A DNA stretch of 64,000 bases from Chloroflexota bacterium (GTDB lineage: Bacteria; Chloroflexota; Dehalococcoidia; Tepidiformales; Tepidiformaceae), in the NCBI GenBank assembly GCA_026705605.1, contig JAPPAK010000006.1:372001-436000 (forward strand). Direction: 5' to 3'. Positions 60,121 through 64,000 of this stretch are shown here, one piece after another. Numbering within the stretch: the stretch's first letter is position 1; each line of letters opens with the position of its first letter. The position numbers and the translations under genes are program-made. The notes beneath the pieces are model-generated. The model was not told where the DNA came from. It saw nothing but the letters and a program-made list of their open reading frames with translations, and ran no database searches.

Positions 60121-60354
60121 GTGCTGGAGTACAAGGGCTACGTGGGCGAAGTCGTGTACGACGACGAAGCTGAGGTGCTCTACGCCCATGTCATCAACAG
60201 CGGCGCCTACTCGATTGCAGATGCCTGGGCGACCGATGTCGAGGGGATCAAGCGCGAGTTCCGTGTTTCCATCGATACGTACCTGGAAGTGTGCGCCGAG
60301 CGTGGCATCGAGCCCAGAGCGCCCCAACTGCTGCCCCAGGGAGCGCGCGCCTAA
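60121..60354 (+). CDS. Orphan HicB-like antitoxin
   Basis: The 77-residue protein starts YKGYVGEVVYDDEAEVLYAHVI and has EFRVSIDTYLEVCAERGIEP, the pattern of HicB antitoxins without a DNA-binding tail. No hicA gene is adjacent. The residues in the middle (YSIADAWATDVEG) differ from the usual family, so it may be a decayed or solitary antitoxin. It starts with GTG after ACAGGAG. The stop overlaps the yqeY stop through CTAA. Confidence 0.75.
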   Translation: MLEYKGYVGEVVYDDEAEVLYAHVINSGAYSIADAWATDVEGIKREFRVSIDTYLEVCAERGIEPRAPQLLPQGARA

Positions 60355-60797
60355 CCCAGCAGGCCCCGCACGATCTCGCTGATCGCGCGCCCGTCGGCCC
60401 GCCCCTGGAAGCGCTTGACCAGCACCGGCATCACCTTGCCGATATCGCGTGGCCCCGAGGCGCCCGTCTCCGCGATCGTGGCCCGTGCGGCCTCCTCGAT
60501 CTCCTCGCGGCTCGCTTCCTCGGGCAGGTACCCGGCGAACGCCTCGAGCTCCGCTTCCTCTCGCTCCACCAGGTCCTCGCGCCCGCCCTTGCGGAACTCC
60601 TCGATGCTCTCCCGCCGCTGCTTCACCTGTCGTTGCACGACGACCAGCAGGTCGCCCTCGGCGAGCTCGTCGCCCGCGTCGATCTCCGCGTTCTTGATCG
60701 CCGCCGTCAGCATGCGCAGCGCGGCCTTGCGCGGCTCGTCTTTCGCGAGCATGGCCGCGCGCAGGTCGCTCTGGATGCGCTCTTTCAGGTCTTCCAC
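60351..60797 (-). CDS. yqeY: GatB/YqeY domain protein
   Basis: The 148-residue protein resembles YqeY, with MEDLKERIQSDLRAAMLAKDE, RKAALRMLTAAIKNAEID and the C-terminal ISEIVRGLLG. YqeY is related to the tail of GatB, which binds tRNA; its role is unclear. It directly follows rpsU, a common arrangement, 10 nt away. The start GTG is at 60797. Confidence 0.9.
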   Translation of the reverse strand: MEDLKERIQSDLRAAMLAKDEPRKAALRMLTAAIKNAEIDAGDELAEGDLLVVVQRQVKQRRESIEEFRKGGREDLVEREEAELEAFAGYLPEEASREEIEEAARATIAETGASGPRDIGKVMPVLVKRFQGRADGRAISEIVRGLLG

Positions 60798-60807
60798 GGG
60801 AAGAGGG

Positions 60808-61023
60808 TTACCGGCCCGAACGGGCTCGCGCTTCCGCCCGAAGCTGCTTCTTCCGCAGTTTCCGCAGGCGCGCTGCTTCCTTCTTCTTGCGCTTCACGCT
60901 CGGCTTTTCGTAGTGCTGGCGCTTGCGCGTTTCGGAGAGAATGCCGTCTTGCTGCACGCGCTTGTTGAAGCGCTTCAGTGCAGACTCGAATGGCTCATCC
61001 TCGCCGATGATGATTTCAGCCAC
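60808..61023 (-). CDS. rpsU: Ribosomal protein bS21
   Basis: The 71-residue protein has the bS21 pattern: [30 protein letters not shown] and a basic tail ([18 protein letters not shown]). It belongs to the small ribosomal subunit near the anti-Shine-Dalgarno end. It starts at GTG 61023. It is followed by yqeY on the same strand. Confidence 0.95.
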   Translation of the reverse strand: MAEIIIGEDEPFESALKRFNKRVQQDGILSETRKRQHYEKPSVKRKKKEAARLRKLRKKQLRAEARARSGR

Positions 61024-61118
61024 GTTGCTGGCTCACCACCCTTCGGGTGCGACTGCCGCCCGTCTGGACGGCGAGCGCTCACGGTACCACCCGCCGACCG
61101 CTCGCGAAAGCCGCGGCG

Positions 61119-61589
61119 TCAGCTTCCCCCGCCGCCCTGCGCCTCCCGCACGCGTGCGTCCAGGATGCGCAGCCGCTCCTCCACCCAGATGGCCGGACGC
61201 TCGTTCCGGACGCTCGGCGACTCGATGTTGTAGCGGTCCTGCTTCGCCCGCAGCGACCGCGCCGCCGCCGCGAATTCGCGCCTCCGCTCCGCAATGAGCG
61301 GCGCCAGCCGCCGCCACTCCCCCGTCGCCCGCGCCCGCTCGACGAGCGTCCCGTGCTCCCCCTCGATGTCCGCCAGCCGCGTCTTGTCGTCCTCGATCGT
61401 GCGCGCCAGCTCGAGCCAGTCCGGCAAGGCCCCCGCGTTCCCCAGAATGTGGTGCGCGAGCCAGAGGTCGCCCGCCAGCCGGTCCGCGTCGCGCAACTGC
61501 AGCGGCGCTCCCTCCCCCGGGAGCCCCGCGAACACGCCCTCCTCGATCGCCTCCAGGATGCGGTTCTCGACCAGCTGCTCGAATCTCAC
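61119..61589 (-). CDS. DUF1992 (DnaJ-homologue C28-like) protein
   Basis: The 156-residue protein starts with EQLVENRILEAIEEGVFAGLPGEGAPLQL, a diagnostic segment of DUF1992, and has helical charged repeats afterwards. In eukaryotes the family is linked to Golgi transport; the bacterial function is unknown. GTG 61589 follows GAGGAA. Confidence 0.8.
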   Translation of the reverse strand: MRFEQLVENRILEAIEEGVFAGLPGEGAPLQLRDADRLAGDLWLAHHILGNAGALPDWLELARTIEDDKTRLADIEGEHGTLVERARATGEWRRLAPLIAERRREFAAAARSLRAKQDRYNIESPSVRNERPAIWVEERLRILDARVREAQGGGGS

Positions 61590-61618
61590 CGGTTCCTCGC
61601 CCTGTGCCGCCTAGAAGA

Positions 61619-61639
61619 ACGGGGCCGCGCGGGCCCCGT
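61619..61639 (-). terminator. Terminator of the cytochrome/small-protein cluster
   Basis: A perfect 8-bp stem (61619-61626 with 61632-61639) and a 5-nt loop are followed on the minus strand by TTCTTCT. It lies 28 nt after the stop of the 47-residue gene and before DUF1992. It is the best U-containing terminator in this region. Confidence 0.7.
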
Positions 61640-61666
61640 CTCAGTCGTCTCCGTTGGTGCAGGTCG

Positions 61667-61810
61667 CTAGTCGGCCGAGGGCAAGACCTTCGGCTGCATC
61701 AACTCCATGTCGCGCTCGTCGCACTTCAGGTCGCAGTCGCCCGGCTTGATTACCAGCACCTCGATGCCGGTGTCCTCGTCCTTGTAGCGCTTCCCCAGTT
61801 GCACGGCCAT
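61667..61810 (-). CDS. Small hypothetical protein with two cysteines
   Basis: The 47-residue protein MAVQLGKRY... contains GDCDLKCDERD, which aligns with the GDGDLKCGD of the neighbouring 39-residue protein. It lacks the N-terminal CxxC of that protein, so the two look like diverged paralogues. The ATG 61810 follows a purine-rich site. Function unknown; a metal-binding or redox role is possible. Confidence 0.6.
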   Translation of the reverse strand: MAVQLGKRYKDEDTGIEVLVIKPGDCDLKCDERDMELMQPKVLPSAD

Positions 61811-61824
61811 CGCAAGTTCCCTCG

Positions 61825-61944
61825 TTACTTCTTCAGTTCGAGCGGCACGTCGCCGCACTTCAGGTCGCCGTCGCCGCCCTTCGTGACGATGAACTCAGCC
61901 TTGCACTTCGGGCAGAGATACCGTTTTCCCGTCTGCGCCGCCAT
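61825..61944 (-). CDS. Small desulforedoxin-like protein
   Basis: The 39-residue protein MAAQTGKRYLCPKCKAEF... has a rubredoxin-type CxxC (CPKC, residues 10-13) and a single later cysteine in DLKCGDVPLEL. It resembles the tiny desulforedoxin-like family, but the usual fourth cysteine (CC) is replaced by Gly. It lies 14 nt before the related 47-residue gene and downstream of the cytochrome fusion. Confidence 0.65.
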   Translation of the reverse strand: MAAQTGKRYLCPKCKAEFIVTKGGDGDLKCGDVPLELKK

Positions 61945-62026
61945 CTCAGTCCCTCCTGTTGTCGACGAAGTTCCGGTCGGGTTCGGATCGTAGGCACGCC
62001 CCTTCGGAGCGTCAATGAAGCAGCCG

Positions 62027-63766
62027 CTACTCGGTGACGAACACCACCGCCAGCATGTCCGGGTGGTAGCTGCAGGTGATGCGGTACTCGCCCGGCGCAT
62101 CGAACGTGAACGTCCGCGTGACGCCCACGCCCTCGAAGTCGTCGCCCTGCTGCTGGCCGTCGACCTCGATGTTGTGCAGCCCCACGACGTTCTCGAACGT
62201 TACCGTGGTTCCCACGGCGACCTTCACGCCCGTCCGGTTCGGCTCGCCGGCTACGCCGTCGGCCACCACCGTCCAGTCGTTGTCGTTCGCGAGGATGAGC
62301 ACGTCGGTCGAAACCGCGTTCGGCTCGTCGATAACGATCGGGTCCGCGCCGCTGATTGTGTTGAACGCGCTCGTCGAAACGGTGTGCTCGACGCACGCCG
62401 TGCCCGGGTTGATCTCGTCCGATGGCGCTGCCCCCCACGCGTCTGCGGGGAAGTGGAGCGACTTGCCGATGGGCACCACCGCGTCCGCCGCGAGGCCGTT
62501 CGCCTCACCCAGCGAGGCGGCCGTCACGTTGCCGAAGCCCGAGGCTACCTGGGCCAGGTCGGCGCCCGCGACCACGTAGGCGTTGATCGGCGGCAGCGCG
62601 ATCCAGACCTCGGTCGACACCTCTTCGCCCGCGCCCAGCTCGTTGTCCGACCGTAGCGTGCTTTCGCTCAGGCCATGGGCGCTGGCGATGGAAAGGACGG
62701 TGTCGCCGAACTGCACGATGTAGCCGGTGCCGTCGCGCAGCGCGAGTTCCGTGCCTTCCGCGATGGCGGCGTCCTCGGCGAGCTCATTGTCCTCCGCGAG
62801 CGCCAGCACGGGGATGTCGTGCGCTTCCGCGATGGAGGCGAGCGTGTCACCCGCCTGCGCGGTGTACATCGTGCCGTCGGGCAGGAGCAGCTTGCGCTCT
62901 CCTGTCAGCGGCGTGTCGTCGGCGATGTCGCCCACGATCGACAGCAGCAACGGGTTCAGGGAGCGGATCTGCGAGGGCGTGATGCCGTGCCGCTCCGCGA
63001 TGCTCCCCAGCGTGTCTCCCGCGCTGACGCGGTAGGCCGCGCCTTCCGGCAGGCGCAGCGTTTGGCCCGGAAGCAGCCCGGTCGCGATGTTGTCCGCGGA
63101 CGGGTTCAGCATCAGGGCCTCGTCGTCACCGGAGTACGGCAGGTAGAAGTTTCCGCTCCCGTCGACTGCGTAGGTCAGACCGTTCAGCTCGGCAATGAGG
63201 ATGGCGCCCTCGACCTCGTTCGCCCCGATGCCGTGCGCCGCCGCGATCAGGGGCAGCGTGTCGCCCGTCACCGAAGCAGAGGATTCGTGGTTCAGGTTAT
63301 GGGCGAACTCGACGGCCGCCAGCCAGCCGTGGTTCGTCGGATTGCCGTTCGCGTCGAACGTTTCCCCCTCGAGCGGCGCGGTCAGCAGCCGAACGAGGTG
63401 CTCGATCTGGTTCGCCGTCAGGCTGCCGCCGTTCGAGTCGAGCCAGGCCGGCATGAGCGTGCCCGCCCGCCCGCAGATCAGCGTCCGCCGGATCAGGTCC
63501 TGGTTCTGCGAGAGCGCCAGCGGTTCCTGGTTCCGGAACGCGGCCTTGTTCAGCGTCAGGCCCACGCCGCCCTCGCCCCGGATGCCGTGGCAGGTGCGGC
63601 AGTTGTTCGCGTAGAGCAGCGCCCCGCGCTCGATCGACTCGGCCTCGAAAAAGTCCGCCTGCCGCTCCGCGCGGATGGGCAGGTCGATCGCCGTGTACGC
63701 GGCGCAGCCCGCCACGCTGATAAACAGCAGCACCACGATCAGGAAGATTTGGCGCTGGGTGTTCAA
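62027..63766 (-). CDS. Cytochrome c - LysM repeats - cupredoxin fusion lipoprotein
   Basis: The 579-residue protein has a signal with lipobox SVAGC (C21). A monohaem cytochrome c domain follows, with CRTCH (C56, C59, H60) and a probable axial Met105 in GTLMPAW. The middle holds four or five LysM-like repeats (for example YRVSAGDTLGSIAERHG and YIVQFGDTVLSIASAHG). A C-terminal cupredoxin domain has copper ligands His in GLHNIEV and C565, H568 and M571 in CSYHPDM. It is probably anchored outside the membrane, with the LysM part holding it to the wall. It starts with TTG after GGAGG and follows the Rieske gene on the same strand. Confidence 0.8.
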   Translation of the reverse strand: MNTQRQIFLIVVLLFISVAGCAAYTAIDLPIRAERQADFFEAESIERGALLYANNCRTCHGIRGEGGVGLTLNKAAFRNQEPLALSQNQDLIRRTLICGRAGTLMPAWLDSNGGSLTANQIEHLVRLLTAPLEGETFDANGNPTNHGWLAAVEFAHNLNHESSASVTGDTLPLIAAAHGIGANEVEGAILIAELNGLTYAVDGSGNFYLPYSGDDEALMLNPSADNIATGLLPGQTLRLPEGAAYRVSAGDTLGSIAERHGITPSQIRSLNPLLLSIVGDIADDTPLTGERKLLLPDGTMYTAQAGDTLASIAEAHDIPVLALAEDNELAEDAAIAEGTELALRDGTGYIVQFGDTVLSIASAHGLSESTLRSDNELGAGEEVSTEVWIALPPINAYVVAGADLAQVASGFGNVTAASLGEANGLAADAVVPIGKSLHFPADAWGAAPSDEINPGTACVEHTVSTSAFNTISGADPIVIDEPNAVSTDVLILANDNDWTVVADGVAGEPNRTGVKVAVGTTVTFENVVGLHNIEVDGQQQGDDFEGVGVTRTFTFDAPGEYRITCSYHPDMLAVVFVTE

Positions 63767-63784
63767 CGGGTCCTCCGCTGCCGG

Positions 63785-64000
63785 CTAGCCACTGTAGGGA
63801 ACCGCCCGCTTCGGATTGGGAACCGCTCCGCCGCCGAGCGTCAGGCCGCGCGTGTTTACCGTGACCGAGCCGTCGGGATTGGTCGTCAGCAGGAACGTGT
63901 CGAGCGGGCGAGGCGCCGGTCCGAAGACCCGCACGCCCGCGCGTGAGTAGGTCGAGCCGTGGCAGGGGCAGCGGAACCACCCCTGGATGCCGGGGAAGGC
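63785..64000 (-). CDS. Rieske [2Fe-2S] protein, C-terminal part
   Basis: The visible 71 residues contain CPCHGSTYSRAG, the second half of the Rieske motif (C-x2-H-G), followed by GPAPRPLDTFLL. The first C-x-H lies beyond the window. It is the iron-sulfur subunit of a bc-type or related quinol oxidase complex. The stop is TAG 63785-63787. The cytochrome-cupredoxin gene follows by 18 nt, which suggests a shared electron-transfer chain. Confidence 0.85.
   Translation of the reverse strand, partial: AFPGIQGWFRCPCHGSTYSRAGVRVFGPAPRPLDTFLLTTNPDGSVTVNTRGLTLGGGAVPNPKRAVPYSG

Overview
This is a GC-rich, gene-dense bacterial window of about 68 genes, nearly all of ordinary chromosomal type. Several features suggest a member of the Chloroflexota, possibly Dehalococcoidia. 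They are system II cytochrome c maturation (CcsA), F420-type oxidoreductases (LLM class and PPOX class), a DUF2867 SDR, CaiB-type CoA transferase and SMP-30 genes, and many leaderless-looking promoters of the form TANNNT-N6-start. That assignment is inference; no rRNA or other phylogenetic marker was compared.

Layout. 1-66: the 5' two thirds of a selenocysteine tRNA, cut by the window edge. 0.1-6 kb: LLM oxidoreductase, ccsA, a multi-pass membrane protein, a MoaD-like carrier with an amidase, and tsaD. 6-8.3 kb: an SPFH membrane protein, then a hicAB toxin-antitoxin pair lying between two 68-bp direct repeats derived from the 3' end of ybaN. 8.4-12.7 kb: yfcE-type phosphoesterase, an alkB homologue behind an SOS-like palindrome, a DinB-family protein, and lutA with a fused lutB-lutC. 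12.8-19 kb: site-2 protease, a glycosidase-like lipoprotein divergent from a penicillin-binding protein (their start codons overlap), and etfBA. 19-22 kb: a repeat-rich 490-bp intergenic region leading into amtB-glnB, with a strong terminator. 22-31 kb: two further PIN-type toxin-antitoxin pairs, a DUF2867 SDR, purU, an exported protein, DUF502, a low-GC gene of unknown role, a double-CDGSH protein and sucD. 31.5-36.5 kb: a same-strand run of CoA transferase, SMP-30, toroid-like protein, MarC, NTF2-like and VOC genes, mostly coupled by 4-nt overlaps. 36.5-46.5 kb: surE, yebC, ruvC, PPOX protein, panB-panC-uvrB, P1 peptidase, mutM and ruvA. 46.5-50.7 kb: a DsbA-type protein whose thioredoxin halves are in swapped order, a small phosphatase, a BtrH-like protein, an M16 protease and a low-GC membrane protein. 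50.8-56.5 kb: purQ and purL separated by a five-gene cassette of small RDD/DUF4389/TM2/SHOCT membrane proteins. 56.6-64 kb: PgpH-like HD protein, beta-lactamase-family protein, orphan HicB, rpsU-yqeY, DUF1992, two tiny Cys-containing proteins, a cytochrome c-LysM-cupredoxin fusion and the end of a Rieske protein.

How it fits together. RuvA, RuvC, UvrB, MutM and AlkB give a DNA repair theme. CcsA, EtfAB, LutABC, the cytochrome/cupredoxin fusion and the Rieske protein belong to respiratory electron transfer. PurL, PurQ and PurU serve purine synthesis and PanB/PanC serve pantothenate. AmtB and GlnB take up and sense ammonium.

The most unusual observations are the hicAB unit framed by a duplicated gene end, the permuted DsbA, the cytochrome-LysM-cupredoxin fusion, the membrane cassette inside purQL, and the genome-style regularities: leaderless promoters, and convergent genes that share CTAG as overlapping stop codons.
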